Shown piece by piece: positions 25,071-32,956 of a stretch of DNA of 47,601 nucleotides; position 1 is the stretch's first letter; the number at the start of each line of letters is the position of its first letter. Source of the DNA: Clostridium sp. AM30-24 (lineage in GTDB: Bacteria > Bacillota > Clostridia > Lachnospirales > Lachnospiraceae); contig NZ_QUJB01000021.1 in the NCBI RefSeq assembly GCF_003480435.1, positions 1 through 47,601 on the forward strand, written 5' to 3'. The translations under genes were made by a program, and so were the position numbers. Below the pieces are notes generated by a model. It was given only the letters and a program-made list of their open reading frames with translations, ran no database searches and had not been told where the DNA came from.

Positions 25071-25673
25071 ATGAGCAAAGTCATTACAGTCAGCCGCGAG
25101 CTCGGCAGCGGAGGCCGCGAGGTCGGTCTTCGTCTCGCAAAAAAACTCGGCATTCCTTTTTACGATAAAGAACTCATCGCCATGGCGGCCGAGGACAGCA
25201 ATATCTCGGAAGATCTTTTTCATGCGAACGATGAAGTGATCGCCGGTCAGAAACGGATCAACTACGATGATTATGCCACTGTGGATCCTTTCTCACCTGT
25301 ATACGAAGTCCCGGTCTCCGACCAGCTCTTCGTGATCCAGTCGAAGATCATCCAGCGGCTTGCCGCAAACGGTCCCTGCGTGATCATTGGCAGATGCTCC
25401 GATGTGATCGTCGAGGACGCTTTCCGCATCTTTATCTGCTCCAGCTTCAAAAAGCGTGTGGAGCGGATCCAGGGGCTTGAGAAGGAGCCGGAGGATCTTA
25501 AAAAGCTTGAAAGCCGCATCCGCGCTGTGGACGCAAAGCGCCGGGATTACTACCAGTATTACAGCGGAAATGAGTGGGGCAAACCGAAGAACTATGACCT
25601 CTGCTTAAACAGCGGTACGCTCGGAATCGAGCGGTGTGTGGAGATCATTGCGAATTCAGTCACTTTGGAATAG
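25071..25673 (+). CDS. Cytidylate kinase-like family protein
   Basis: This 200-residue protein has a P-loop near the N-terminus in the form SRELGSGGREVG, typical of the cytidylate kinase-like group common in clostridia. Further motifs are FYDKELI, GRCSDVI and a Lys/Arg-rich lid (KRRDYYQYYSG). The group is related to nucleoside monophosphate kinases but its substrate is not established, so CMP kinase activity should not be assumed. The start at 25071 follows GGGGAGG; an in-frame ATG or alternative start at 25026 has no ribosome site. It has its own promoter and stands alone. Confidence 0.85.
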   Translation: MSKVITVSRELGSGGREVGLRLAKKLGIPFYDKELIAMAAEDSNISEDLFHANDEVIAGQKRINYDDYATVDPFSPVYEVPVSDQLFVIQSKIIQRLAANGPCVIIGRCSDVIVEDAFRIFICSSFKKRVERIQGLEKEPEDLKKLESRIRAVDAKRRDYYQYYSGNEWGKPKNYDLCLNSGTLGIERCVEIIANSVTLE

Positions 25674-25728
25674 CAGGAATTCTCTTTATCGCATAAAAGC
25701 GTAAAACTTCAACTTATTGATTTTTTTA

Positions 25729-25757
25729 TTGACAAATCCGCCCGACAGCGCTATGAT
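25729..25757 (+). promoter_or_regulatory. Strong sigma-A promoter of the aromatic leader and DAHP synthase
   Basis: TTGACA (25729-25734) and TATGAT (25752-25757) are separated by exactly 17 bases. The transcript would begin near 25764 and carry a leader of about 385 bases before the DAHP synthase start. Confidence 0.85.
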
Positions 25758-25817
25758 AGCTTCAGCAGCCGGAGAGAATGAATCCGGCGGTAATCTTCAG
25801 AGAGGAGAACAGCAGAT

Positions 25818-25937
25818 ATGAAGAACCAGATGATGAATCTTTTTGCATCCTATTCTTTTTATTATTTTCCGGGCTATTATTACTGCGCGGACTGTTTCTG
25901 CTGCAAAAAACAACCCTCTCCGACCGAAGGTCTTTAG
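25818..25937 (+). CDS. Tyr/Phe-rich attenuation leader peptide
   Basis: A 39-codon open frame starts at ATG 25818 behind AGAGGAG (25801-25807) and ends with TAG at 25935-25937. It is too short to be found by ordinary gene calling. Residues 9-22 read FASYSFYYFPGYYY; in the whole peptide there are six Tyr and four Phe, nine of the ten in 14 residues. Four Cys follow at 23, 26, 28 and 29. It lies between a perfect promoter and an intrinsic terminator and precedes the first enzyme of aromatic amino acid synthesis, the arrangement of classical attenuators such as pheL. Its job is inferred to be sensing charged tRNA-Tyr and tRNA-Phe by ribosome pausing, not making a functional peptide. Confidence 0.85.
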   Translation: MKNQMMNLFASYSFYYFPGYYYCADCFCCKKQPSPTEGL

Positions 25938-25946
25938 ATCCTTCGG
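25924..25946 (+). promoter_or_regulatory. Hairpin spanning the leader stop codon
   Basis: CCGAAGG (25924-25930) pairs with CCTTCGG (25940-25946), and the stop codon is in its loop. A ribosome finishing the leader would open it. Next to it CTCCG (25918-25922) can pair with CGGAG (25964-25968), which takes bases at the foot of the terminator. TCTGCTGCAA (25897-25906) is also complementary over 10 bases to 25982-25991 in the terminator loop. These are candidate antiterminator pairings. Confidence 0.5.
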
Positions 25947-25966
25947 AAACGTAAAAGAAAATGCGG

Positions 25967-26004
25967 AGCCGGTGTTTGCGATTGCAGCAGACACCGGCTT
26001 TTTT
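25967..26004 (+). terminator. Attenuator terminator before DAHP synthase
   Basis: AGCCGGTGT (25967-25975) pairs with ACACCGGCT (25991-25999), and the stem is followed by six T residues (25999-26004). It lies 30 bases after the leader stop and 145 bases before the DAHP synthase start, so it would stop transcription ahead of that gene. Confidence 0.85.
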
Positions 26005-26148
26005 GTTTCCGGATACCCTCAAACGTATGCATGAAGCAATTCCTGCTTTTCGGCTACGGTACCAGCCGAATACAGGAATATCCATTTTCTATAGCGTTTT
26101 TATAAAGCAAACCCAACCTAAACCTGTCATATAAAGGAGAATAAGATT

Positions 26149-27159
26149 ATGATCATTATTTTAAAGAGAAATGCCAACAAAGAGAAAGTAGAGAACTTAA
26201 AGACAGAGCTTGTCAATCAGGGATTTAAGCTCCATCTCTCCGAAGGAACCGAGGCCTCCCTCATCGGTCTCATCGGTGACACAAGCCAGATCCATGAAGA
26301 CTGGTTAAAGGCCAACGACGTCGTTGAGGATGTCCGCAGGATCCGTGAGCCGTATAAGAAGGCAAACCGCTCCATGCACCCAGAGGACACGGTCATTGAT
26401 GTCTGCGGCAGAAAGATCGGCGGCGGCAACTTTCAGGTCATCGCAGGTCCCTGCTCCATCGAGACAAAGGAACAGATCACAGAGGTCGCTTCGGACGTAA
26501 AGCGTTCCGGCGCAGCCTTCCTCCGCGGCGGTGCCTTCAAGCCGAGAACTTCCCCGTACGCGTTTCAGGGTCTTCACGAGCAGGGTCTTGACCTTCTCTT
26601 AGAGGCAAAGAAAGCCACCGGTCTCCCGGTAGTCACAGAGATCATGAGCGCGGAGCATCTTCCGCTCTTTGACGACGTTGACATCATACAGGTCGGTGCA
26701 AGAAACATGCAGAACTTCGAGCTTTTGAAGGTCCTTGGAAAGATCGACAAGCCGATCCTCTTAAAACGCGGTCTTGCAAACTCCTTAGACGAGCTTCTGA
26801 TGAGTGCGGAGTACATCATGGCAGGTGGAAATGAAAAAGTCATCCTCTGCGAACGCGGCATCCGCACCTTTGAGACTTCCTACAGAAATACGCTGGATAT
26901 CTCCGCGATCCCGATGTTAAAGAAAAAGACCCATCTTCCGGTCATCGTCGACCCGAGCCATGCGGCAGGCATCCGCTTCATGGTGGAGCCGCTTGCCATG
27001 GCAGCTATCGCAGCCGGAGCCGATGGTCTCATGATCGAGGTCCACAATAACCCTGAGAAAGCCCTCTGCGACGGTGCCCAGTCCCTGACGCCGGAAATGT
27101 TCGACCATCTGATGAAAAAAGTCGATAAAGCTGCGGATTTCTTCCACTCTCTCGGTTAA
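26149..27159 (+). CDS. aroF: 3-deoxy-7-phosphoheptulonate (DAHP) synthase
   Basis: This 336-residue enzyme condenses phosphoenolpyruvate and erythrose 4-phosphate, the first step of the shikimate pathway. It has an N-terminal ferredoxin-like domain (about 1-70), the part that gives Tyr/Phe feedback control in related type I-beta enzymes, followed by the catalytic barrel. Visible active-site text includes GPCSIE with C102, RGGAFKPRTSPYAFQG at 126-141, LLKRG, and DPSHAAG. AAGGAG precedes the ATG. A promoter, an aromatic leader peptide and a terminator lie upstream, so end-product control probably acts on both transcription and activity. The 'aroF' symbol follows common usage for this type. Confidence 0.96.
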   Translation: MIIILKRNANKEKVENLKTELVNQGFKLHLSEGTEASLIGLIGDTSQIHEDWLKANDVVEDVRRIREPYKKANRSMHPEDTVIDVCGRKIGGGNFQVIAGPCSIETKEQITEVASDVKRSGAAFLRGGAFKPRTSPYAFQGLHEQGLDLLLEAKKATGLPVVTEIMSAEHLPLFDDVDIIQVGARNMQNFELLKVLGKIDKPILLKRGLANSLDELLMSAEYIMAGGNEKVILCERGIRTFETSYRNTLDISAIPMLKKKTHLPVIVDPSHAAGIRFMVEPLAMAAIAAGADGLMIEVHNNPEKALCDGAQSLTPEMFDHLMKKVDKAADFFHSLG

Positions 27160-27162
27160 TCG

Positions 27163-27191
27163 TTGTTCTTTTCCTGAATATGCAGTATAAT
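27163..27191 (+). promoter_or_regulatory. Probable promoter of the cupin gene
   Basis: TTGTTC (27163-27168) and TATAAT (27186-27191) are separated by 17 bases. They start 4 bases after the DAHP synthase stop codon. Confidence 0.6.
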
Positions 27192-27214
27192 ATTTAAATC
27201 ACACCGCAATGAAA

Positions 27215-27249
27215 CGGCAGGTCGGCGCTGAAAATGCGCCGGCCTGCCG
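27215..27249 (+). other. Hairpin in the cupin leader
   Basis: CGGCAGG and CCTGCCG, with GCGC/GCGC stacking inside, form a 14-bp stem with one mismatch. No T run follows. It would lie in the 5' leader of the cupin mRNA and may act as a stabiliser or as a read-through terminator of the gene before it. Confidence 0.5.
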
Positions 27250-27288
27250 GACGGTTGCAGACTATTAAGATTCATGGAGGTTCACACG

Positions 27289-27645
27289 ATGGTCAGAAAC
27301 ACTGAAACTGCTTTTGTTCCAAATCTGCGCGGAGGCGACGGAACGATCGAGATCCGTCATATCTTAACCAAGGATGAGCTCATGGGACACGCGTCCATGT
27401 ACGCCCACGTGATCATCCCGGCCCACGCCAGCATCGGATTCCACCAGCATGTGGAAAACACCGAGCCGTACTACGTTCTCAAGGGAAAGGGAATCTTTGA
27501 GGACAACGATCACACCGAGACCGAGATCCACCCGGGCGATGTCTGTGTCATCGAGGTTGGCCAGAGCCACGCGATCAAAAATCCTTTTGATGAGCCGCTT
27601 GAGATCATGGCACTTGTGATCAATGAGCGTGGAAAAGAGATCTAA
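27289..27645 (+). CDS. Cupin-domain protein
   Basis: This 118-residue protein is a single small beta barrel of the cupin_2 type. The metal-binding motif 1 is seen as GFHQHVENTEPYYVLKGKG, followed by motif 2 as HPGDVCVIEVGQSHAIKN, with His and Glu residues in place. The substrate cannot be told from sequence. GGAGG sets the start at 27289 rather than 27274. Its stop overlaps the stop of the MATE gene by 4 bases, tail to tail. Confidence 0.88.
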   Translation: MVRNTETAFVPNLRGGDGTIEIRHILTKDELMGHASMYAHVIIPAHASIGFHQHVENTEPYYVLKGKGIFEDNDHTETEIHPGDVCVIEVGQSHAIKNPFDEPLEIMALVINERGKEI

Positions 27646-29012
27646 ACCCGCGCGTCCCAGTCCATCCGAAGCAGGAACACGATAAAGATGATCGAACTCA
27701 GCGTCCACGTCAGCGGGTACGCTGAGGAGATCGTCCGGAAGACGGGAATGATCCGGATCGCGATCGTCACGTAGAGCACGCGGATACCGCACCAGCAGAT
27801 CAGCATCGTAAACATCGGGACAATGGATTTTCCCACGCCGCGGAGTACTCCCGTCGCGCAGTTGGAGAACGCCAGCAGAAAGAAAAACAAGGCAACCGTT
27901 CTTCCGTGGATCGTTCCGAATTCGATTGCTTCCGGCACATCCACAAAAATCCGAAGTAGGATCGGAACCCAGATAAAAAGACAGATCCCTACAAGCTCCG
28001 CCATCGCCATTCCGAACGCCACACCTATCACGGAACCTTTCTTCGCGCGGTCCGCTTTCCCGGCACCGAGATTCTGGCTCACAAAGGTTGTCAGCGCCAT
28101 GGACATGCTCATGATCGGAAGGAAGGCAATCCCCTCAAGCTTCGCGAAGGCCCCCTGTCCGGAGATTGCAAAAGCTCCGAAGGTATTGATGTTTGACTGG
28201 ACCACAAGATTTCCGACACTGATCACGGAGTTCTGAAGTCCCGTCGGAAGTCCCTGTGTGATCACCTGACGGATCATGGAGCCATTGAAGCGAAGCTCCT
28301 TAAAATGGATCGTCGCAGCCCCTCCATCCTTCACCATGCGGATCATGCATAATAAAACACTCAATCCCTGGGCGATCACCGTGGCAACAGCAGCGCCTGC
28401 GGCACTCCACTGAAATCCCGCCACAAAGATCAGATCCAGGATCATATTCACTATAGAAGAAAAGATCAGATAATACAGGGGATGGACACTGTCCCCCACT
28501 GCCCTCATGATGTTCATGCAGATATTGTACATGATGACGGTGGAGACACCGGCAAAATAGATTCCGAAGTACAGTCTCGCCTCCACCATCACGCTGTCCG
28601 GCGTGTTGAGCCAGCCGAGAAGGATCGGAACAAAAAACAAACCGATGAGCGTCGCGAAAACCGAGAACACGATTCCCAGAAGAAAGTTTGTGTGCACCGC
28701 GCACCGTAATTTTTCCTCATCCTGTGCCCCGAAATATTTCGAGATCACGACACCGCCGCCCACAGCGATCCCGGCAAAAAACGTGATCACCGACATATTC
28801 ACATTTGATGATAAGCTCACCGCCGCGAAGGCATCATTGCTCGCGAAATTTCCGACGACCCAGGCATCCGCCATATTGTAAAGCTGCTGTAAAAGCTGTC
28901 CTAAAAAGATTGGGATCATAAACCTGAAAAGTCCTCGTCCGATCGGACCTTCTGTCAGATTCCCATCCTTCTTCCCACTACCGGCTCCTGCCCTTTTCCG
29001 GACTAATCCCAT
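27642..29012 (-). CDS. MATE-family multidrug/sodium efflux transporter
   Basis: This 456-residue membrane protein has about twelve hydrophobic segments in two related halves, as usual for the family. Text such as GPIGRGLFRFMIPIFLGQLLQQLYNMADAWVVGNF and QGLPTGLQNSVISVGNLVVQSNINTFG is characteristic of bacterial MATE exporters of the DinF/NorM type. The start at 29012 follows GGGAGG; an open frame goes to 29102 without a ribosome site and would cross the operator region. The promoter at 29117-29145 is followed by a palindrome that also occurs at the aldo/keto reductase gene, suggesting control by a TetR-type repressor. The substrate is unknown. Confidence 0.93.
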   Translation of the reverse strand: MGLVRKRAGAGSGKKDGNLTEGPIGRGLFRFMIPIFLGQLLQQLYNMADAWVVGNFASNDAFAAVSLSSNVNMSVITFFAGIAVGGGVVISKYFGAQDEEKLRCAVHTNFLLGIVFSVFATLIGLFFVPILLGWLNTPDSVMVEARLYFGIYFAGVSTVIMYNICMNIMRAVGDSVHPLYYLIFSSIVNMILDLIFVAGFQWSAAGAAVATVIAQGLSVLLCMIRMVKDGGAATIHFKELRFNGSMIRQVITQGLPTGLQNSVISVGNLVVQSNINTFGAFAISGQGAFAKLEGIAFLPIMSMSMALTTFVSQNLGAGKADRAKKGSVIGVAFGMAMAELVGICLFIWVPILLRIFVDVPEAIEFGTIHGRTVALFFFLLAFSNCATGVLRGVGKSIVPMFTMLICWCGIRVLYVTIAIRIIPVFRTISSAYPLTWTLSSIIFIVFLLRMDWDARV

Positions 29013-29093
29013 GCCATTTCCTCCCTCAGTATCAGACCATTCGTCCTTCATATGCTTCAGGTATTGTCCGCATAGTACGGACTTTTGTCGTTT

Positions 29094-29145
29094 AAGTGAC
29101 ACATTGTAACTAAAATAATCGTATCATGTATGACCAGGGATGTCA
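29094..29145 (-). promoter_or_regulatory. MATE promoter with operator palindrome
   Basis: On the minus strand TTGACA (29145-29140), 17 bases, TACGAT (29122-29117), then six bases to the palindrome AGTTACA-ATG-TGTCACT (29110-29094). The palindrome covers the expected transcription start, a repressor position. The same architecture occurs at 34755-34807. Confidence 0.75.
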
Positions 29146-29194
29146 AGTGACTGAACGGTCCCTGATCTTATGAAAACCAAAGGAGACTTTTCTT

Positions 29195-30037
29195 ATGCCG
29201 CAGATCAAAAAAATCACTGATCTCACAGCGCCGGAACTCGATCTTTTTTCCAGATATTCCGAGTCCCAGCTTTTCCATATCAATGAACCAAAACCGGGGA
29301 TCTTCATCGCAGAAAGCCCAAATGTGATCGAGCGCGCCCTCAATGCCGGGTATGAACCGCTCGCTGTCCTCATCGAAGAAAAACAGGCCGACGACCTGAT
29401 CCCGAAGCTCTTTTTTGCTTACCCGGAGCTTCCTGTGTACACCGCAAAATTCGATCTCCTGACAAATCTCACCGGCTTTGCCTTAACCCGCGGCCTGCTC
29501 TGCGCCATGAAGCGAAAGATCCTGCCGTCTGTGGCGGAGATCTGTGAGGAAAAACACCGGATCGCTGTCCTTGAGAATGTCATGAATCCCACAAATATCG
29601 GGGCGATCTTCCGCTCTGCCGCGGCCCTTGGAATGGACGCGGTGCTCCTGACCTCCGGCTGCAGCGATCCCCTCTACCGGAGAGCTGCCAGAGTCAGCAT
29701 GGGAACCGTCTTCCAGATCCCGTGGACCTTTTTTCCGAAAAACGCGGATCTCTCCTGCGGCGGACTTGAAACACTCCGATCTTTAGGATTTCAGACGGCT
29801 GCCATGGCACTGAAGGAAGATTCCGTTTCCATTGATGATCCGAAGCTTCTGGCTGCCGAAAAACTCGCCGTGATCTTAGGAACCGAAGGGAACGGCCTCG
29901 CCTCCGCAACCATCGACGGGTGCGATCATACGGTCATGATCCCGATGGCCCATGGGGTAGATTCGCTGAATGTGGCGGCAGCCAGCGCGGTGGCATTCTG
30001 GGAGTTGACGAAAAACAGAAAGGATATGATATCATGA
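29195..30037 (+). CDS. TrmH/SpoU-family RNA 2'-O-methyltransferase
   Basis: This 280-residue enzyme methylates a ribose in tRNA or rRNA with S-adenosylmethionine. The N-terminal part (about 1-105) is the substrate-binding extension, with ESPNVIERALNAGYEP. The SpoU knot domain shows motif 1 NPTNIGAIFRSAAALG, motif 2 LGTEGNGL and motif 3 MIPMAHGVDSLNVAAASAVAFWE. The RNA target is not predictable. AAGGAG precedes the ATG. Its TGA overlaps the ATG of the lipoprotein gene (ATGA), so the two are translationally coupled although their functions look unrelated. Confidence 0.93.
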   Translation: MPQIKKITDLTAPELDLFSRYSESQLFHINEPKPGIFIAESPNVIERALNAGYEPLAVLIEEKQADDLIPKLFFAYPELPVYTAKFDLLTNLTGFALTRGLLCAMKRKILPSVAEICEEKHRIAVLENVMNPTNIGAIFRSAAALGMDAVLLTSGCSDPLYRRAARVSMGTVFQIPWTFFPKNADLSCGGLETLRSLGFQTAAMALKEDSVSIDDPKLLAAEKLAVILGTEGNGLASATIDGCDHTVMIPMAHGVDSLNVAAASAVAFWELTKNRKDMIS

Positions 30038-31548
30038 AAAAACACGCATTATTCTGCATGGTTCTTGCAGGTACTCTTATAGTCGGAGGATGCGGTCAAA
30101 AAGCTGCTGACTCCACCGCTGCCACCGCGCAGGTGACCGAAACGTCCGACTCCGCTCCGGCTGACAAACCGGACGGCGCTCCGGGAGAAAACTCCGATAA
30201 ACCCGGAAATCCGCCGGATGGGGCTCAGGGAAGCCTGGATGGAAAACAGGCACCGCCGGACGGCGGAAACGGAGGTCCGGGAGGTCCCGGAGGCCCGGGC
30301 GGACAGAACGCTGCTCCGACATCCTATCCGGCAGTCTCAAGCTACTCCACCGATACTGAGGAGGACGGAAAGACCTACACCTCCACAGGAGCTGATGAGA
30401 GCGCAGTTCTCGTCACCGACGGCGCGAACGTCACCCTAAAAAATTTCACGATGGACCGCAATTCCTCCGACAGCACCGGAGGCGATAATTCCAGCTTTTA
30501 CGGAACCGGTGCCGCAGCACTTGCCACCAACGGCAGTCTGACACTGACCGGCGGCACCATCACTACCGATGCAAAAGGCGGTGCAGGTGTCTTCAGCTAC
30601 GGCGACGGCAAAGTCACCGTATCCGACACCACGATCACCACAAAACAAGATACCTCCGGCGGTATCCATGTGGCAGGCGGCGGCACACTCACTGCCTCCA
30701 ACCTCACTGTTGAGACAAACGGTGAATCCTCTGCGGCGATCCGGAGCGACCGCGGCGGCGGTACCATGACCGTCGATGGCGGTACCTACACCTCCAGGGG
30801 AACCGGCTCCCCGGCAGTCTACTGTACCGCCGACATTACCGTCAACAACGCGGCGCTCACTGCTGAAAACTCCGAGGCTGTCTGCATCGAAGGGCTGAAC
30901 TCCCTTTCTCTCACAAACTGCTCTCTCTCCGGAAACATTCCGGAAAATGAACAGAATGACTGCGACTGGACCGTCATCCTCTATCAGAGCATGTCCGGTG
31001 ACTCAGAAGTCGGCGAAAGCAAATTTTCCATGGACGGTGGCAGCCTGACCTCCTTAAACGGCGGCCTCTTTTATACGACAAACACGGAGAGTTCCTTCTA
31101 TCTTAAGAATGTGGACATCACCTACTCCCCGTCCAATAACTTTTTCTTAAAATGCACAGGAAATGCCAACAAACGCGGCTGGGGCCAGTCTGGAAATAAT
31201 GGTGCCGACTGCACCTTTACCGCAGATTCCCAGGAAATGAGCGGCGACATCCTCTGGGACAGCATCAGTAATCTGGATCTGAAGCTCACAAACGGCACCA
31301 TCTTGACAGGTTCCATCCTTCAGGACGAGACAAACGCCGGTGACGGCAGTAACGGAACCTGCAATGTCACGATCGACGCCCTCTCCGCCTGGACCGTAAC
31401 CGGAAACAGCACCGTCACCTCCCTCACCTGTAACGGTTCCATCACAGGAGCTGACGGCAAAAGCGTGACGATTGCCGGCACAGACGGAACTGTATTTGTG
31501 CAGGGCACTGGCAAATATACGATCACGACCGGTTCCTACAACGAGTAA
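30034..31548 (+). CDS. Beta-helix-like surface lipoprotein
   Basis: This 504-residue lipoprotein has a signal peptide ending LIVGGC with acylated C20, then a Pro/Gly/Asp-rich low-complexity region (about 28-95, with PGGPGGPGG), and from about residue 105 a series of short strand repeats rich in Thr, Asn, Gly and Ser (such as GSLTLTGGTITTDAKGG, GKVTVSDTTITT). These resemble the turns of a right-handed beta helix as in pectate-lyase or adhesin-like proteins. No catalytic motif was recognised; a role in carbohydrate or surface binding is a guess. The ATG at 30034 overlaps the trmH stop. The frame from 29920 lies inside trmH and is not the start. No clear terminator was found after it. Confidence 0.8.
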   Translation: MKKHALFCMVLAGTLIVGGCGQKAADSTAATAQVTETSDSAPADKPDGAPGENSDKPGNPPDGAQGSLDGKQAPPDGGNGGPGGPGGPGGQNAAPTSYPAVSSYSTDTEEDGKTYTSTGADESAVLVTDGANVTLKNFTMDRNSSDSTGGDNSSFYGTGAAALATNGSLTLTGGTITTDAKGGAGVFSYGDGKVTVSDTTITTKQDTSGGIHVAGGGTLTASNLTVETNGESSAAIRSDRGGGTMTVDGGTYTSRGTGSPAVYCTADITVNNAALTAENSEAVCIEGLNSLSLTNCSLSGNIPENEQNDCDWTVILYQSMSGDSEVGESKFSMDGGSLTSLNGGLFYTTNTESSFYLKNVDITYSPSNNFFLKCTGNANKRGWGQSGNNGADCTFTADSQEMSGDILWDSISNLDLKLTNGTILTGSILQDETNAGDGSNGTCNVTIDALSAWTVTGNSTVTSLTCNGSITGADGKSVTIAGTDGTVFVQGTGKYTITTGSYNE

Positions 31549-31631
31549 ATTTTAAGCTTTGACCTTCTGTTATTTTTTTAACAATTTCTTCCATTTTCGT
31601 TGTATCCACAACATACATTTTATTTTGGTTA

Positions 31632-31640
31632 TGCTATACT
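31632..31640 (+). promoter_or_regulatory. Extended -10 of ldh
   Basis: TGCTATACT (31632-31640) is a good extended -10, within an imperfect inverted repeat (GGTTATGCTAT ... ATAGCAAACC). Transcription from about 31647 would include the structured element that follows. No clear -35 was seen. Confidence 0.5.
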
Positions 31641-31663
31641 AAGCCCATCGCATAGCAAACCAA

Positions 31664-31795
31664 GTAACTGTTCAGTGCCTCACAGTTACATGCAAAAATC
31701 CATTCCAAATCGGCTTCGCCGATGGGATTTTTGCCTTCAAGCCTGTGTTTTATTACGGTCAGCGCAGCGAGTGCGCAGACCTACTGAACAGTTAC
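31664..31795. repeat. 132-bp branched structured element before ldh
   Basis: The outer arms GTAACTGTTCAGT (31664-31676) and ACTGAACAGTTAC (31783-31795) are perfect 13-bp complements. Inside are CACAG (31681-31685) with CTGTG (31743-31747); a hairpin of GCAAAAATCC (31692-31701) with GGATTTTTGC (31725-31734) capped by ATCGGC-TTC-GCCGAT; and a hairpin at 31758-31780 (GTC-A-GCGCA with TGCGC-A-GAC). The whole makes a closed multi-branch fold in the ldh leader. It may be a mobile intergenic element or a cis-acting RNA. No coding potential is apparent. Confidence 0.8.
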
Positions 31796-31834
31796 CAAAC
31801 CAATACAATTTTGCAAATACAGGAGGTACCCCAT

Positions 31835-32803
31835 ATGACTCAGACCATCAACCCAAGAAAAGCAGCGATCATCGGCTGCGGCTTCGTTGGCTCCGCCACT
31901 GCCTTCACTCTTATGCAGAGCCGCCTTTTCTCCGAGCTCGTCCTTTTAGACGCCAACGAAGCGAAAGCCGACGGCGAGGCAAAGGATATCGCCCACGGGA
32001 TCCCCTTCGCCGGTCAGATGAAGATCTATGCCGGAACCTACGATGACATCGCCGACTCCGCCATCATTATCATCACCGCCGGTGCCAATCAGAAACCAGG
32101 CGAAACAAGATTGGATCTCGTCCATAAAAACGTAGCCATCTATAAAAGCATCATTCCGGAGATCTCCAGACGCGGCTTTCAGGGCATTCTCCTCATCGTC
32201 TCCAACCCGGTAGACATCCTGACCTACACGGCCCTGAAGCTCTCCGGCTTCCCTGAAAACCGTGTCATCGGTTCCGGCACGGTCTTAGACACTGCCCGCT
32301 TAAAATATGCCTTAAGTGAACATTTAGGTGTCGACAGCCGCAGCGTCCACTCCTTCATCATCGGTGAACATGGTGACAGCGAGATCGCCGCGTGGAGCAG
32401 CACCAACGTGTCCGGAATCCCGCTAAACACCTTCTGTGAGATGCGCGGCCACTATAACCATGATGCAGCCATGGACCGCATCGCCGAAGAGGTAAAAAAC
32501 AGCGCCTACGACATTATCTCCAAAAAACAGGCCACCTACTACGGGATCGCCATGAGCGTCAAACGGATCTGCGAATGCATCATCCGAAACGAACGCTCCA
32601 TTCTCCCAATCTCCTCCATGATGCATGGAGAATACGGGATCAGCGGCATCTCCCTCAGCATGCCGGCGATCGTAGGACTCAACGGGATCGAGACCCACGT
32701 TCCGATCTCACTGGATGCGGATGAGGCAGAAAAACTCCGGGAATCCGCCGAGACCCTGAAAAAAATAGCTGCAGAGCTTGATCTCTCCGCAGCCATCAGC
32801 TAA
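31835..32803 (+). CDS. ldh: L-lactate dehydrogenase
   Basis: This 322-residue NAD-dependent enzyme interconverts pyruvate and L-lactate. The Rossmann motif is GCGFVG at 14-19, the active-site loop contains GANQKPGETRLDL with substrate-contacting R92, the middle holds SNPVDILTY and GSGTVLDTAR (D152, R155), and the catalytic His is H179 in IIGEHGDSE. The length is full. AGGAGG at 31821-31826 fixes the start at 31835; an open frame extends back into the structured element without a ribosome site. The arginine in the specificity loop fits lactate better than malate dehydrogenase. A strong hairpin follows. Confidence 0.95.
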   Translation: MTQTINPRKAAIIGCGFVGSATAFTLMQSRLFSELVLLDANEAKADGEAKDIAHGIPFAGQMKIYAGTYDDIADSAIIIITAGANQKPGETRLDLVHKNVAIYKSIIPEISRRGFQGILLIVSNPVDILTYTALKLSGFPENRVIGSGTVLDTARLKYALSEHLGVDSRSVHSFIIGEHGDSEIAAWSSTNVSGIPLNTFCEMRGHYNHDAAMDRIAEEVKNSAYDIISKKQATYYGIAMSVKRICECIIRNERSILPISSMMHGEYGISGISLSMPAIVGLNGIETHVPISLDADEAEKLRESAETLKKIAAELDLSAAIS

Positions 32804-32847
32804 CCTTATATCATCTGCCGGGCGCGGCAACGACAGATTTTTAACCT

Positions 32848-32884
32848 AACAAGGGGAAACACGCTTCGCGAGTTTCCCCTTGTT
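32848..32884 (+). terminator. Hairpin after ldh
   Basis: A perfect 13-bp stem (AACAAGGGGAAAC and its complement) encloses an 11-base loop, 45 bases after the ldh stop. It lacks a T run. Another stem (CCAAGGTC with GACTTTGG, near 32899-32927) follows, and several CGCGA repeats lie around. Together they may block transcription from both sides. Confidence 0.65.
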
Positions 32885-32956
32885 ATCGCGACAGTCGCCA
32901 AGGTCTCGCGCAAGCGCGGACTTTGGCTCATTGTTCGCGACATTCTTTTTTTACAA

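Noticed and set aside
25762..26085. Minus-strand frame of 107 residues over the aromatic leader
   Set aside because: It is antisense to the promoter, leader and terminator and has no ribosome site.
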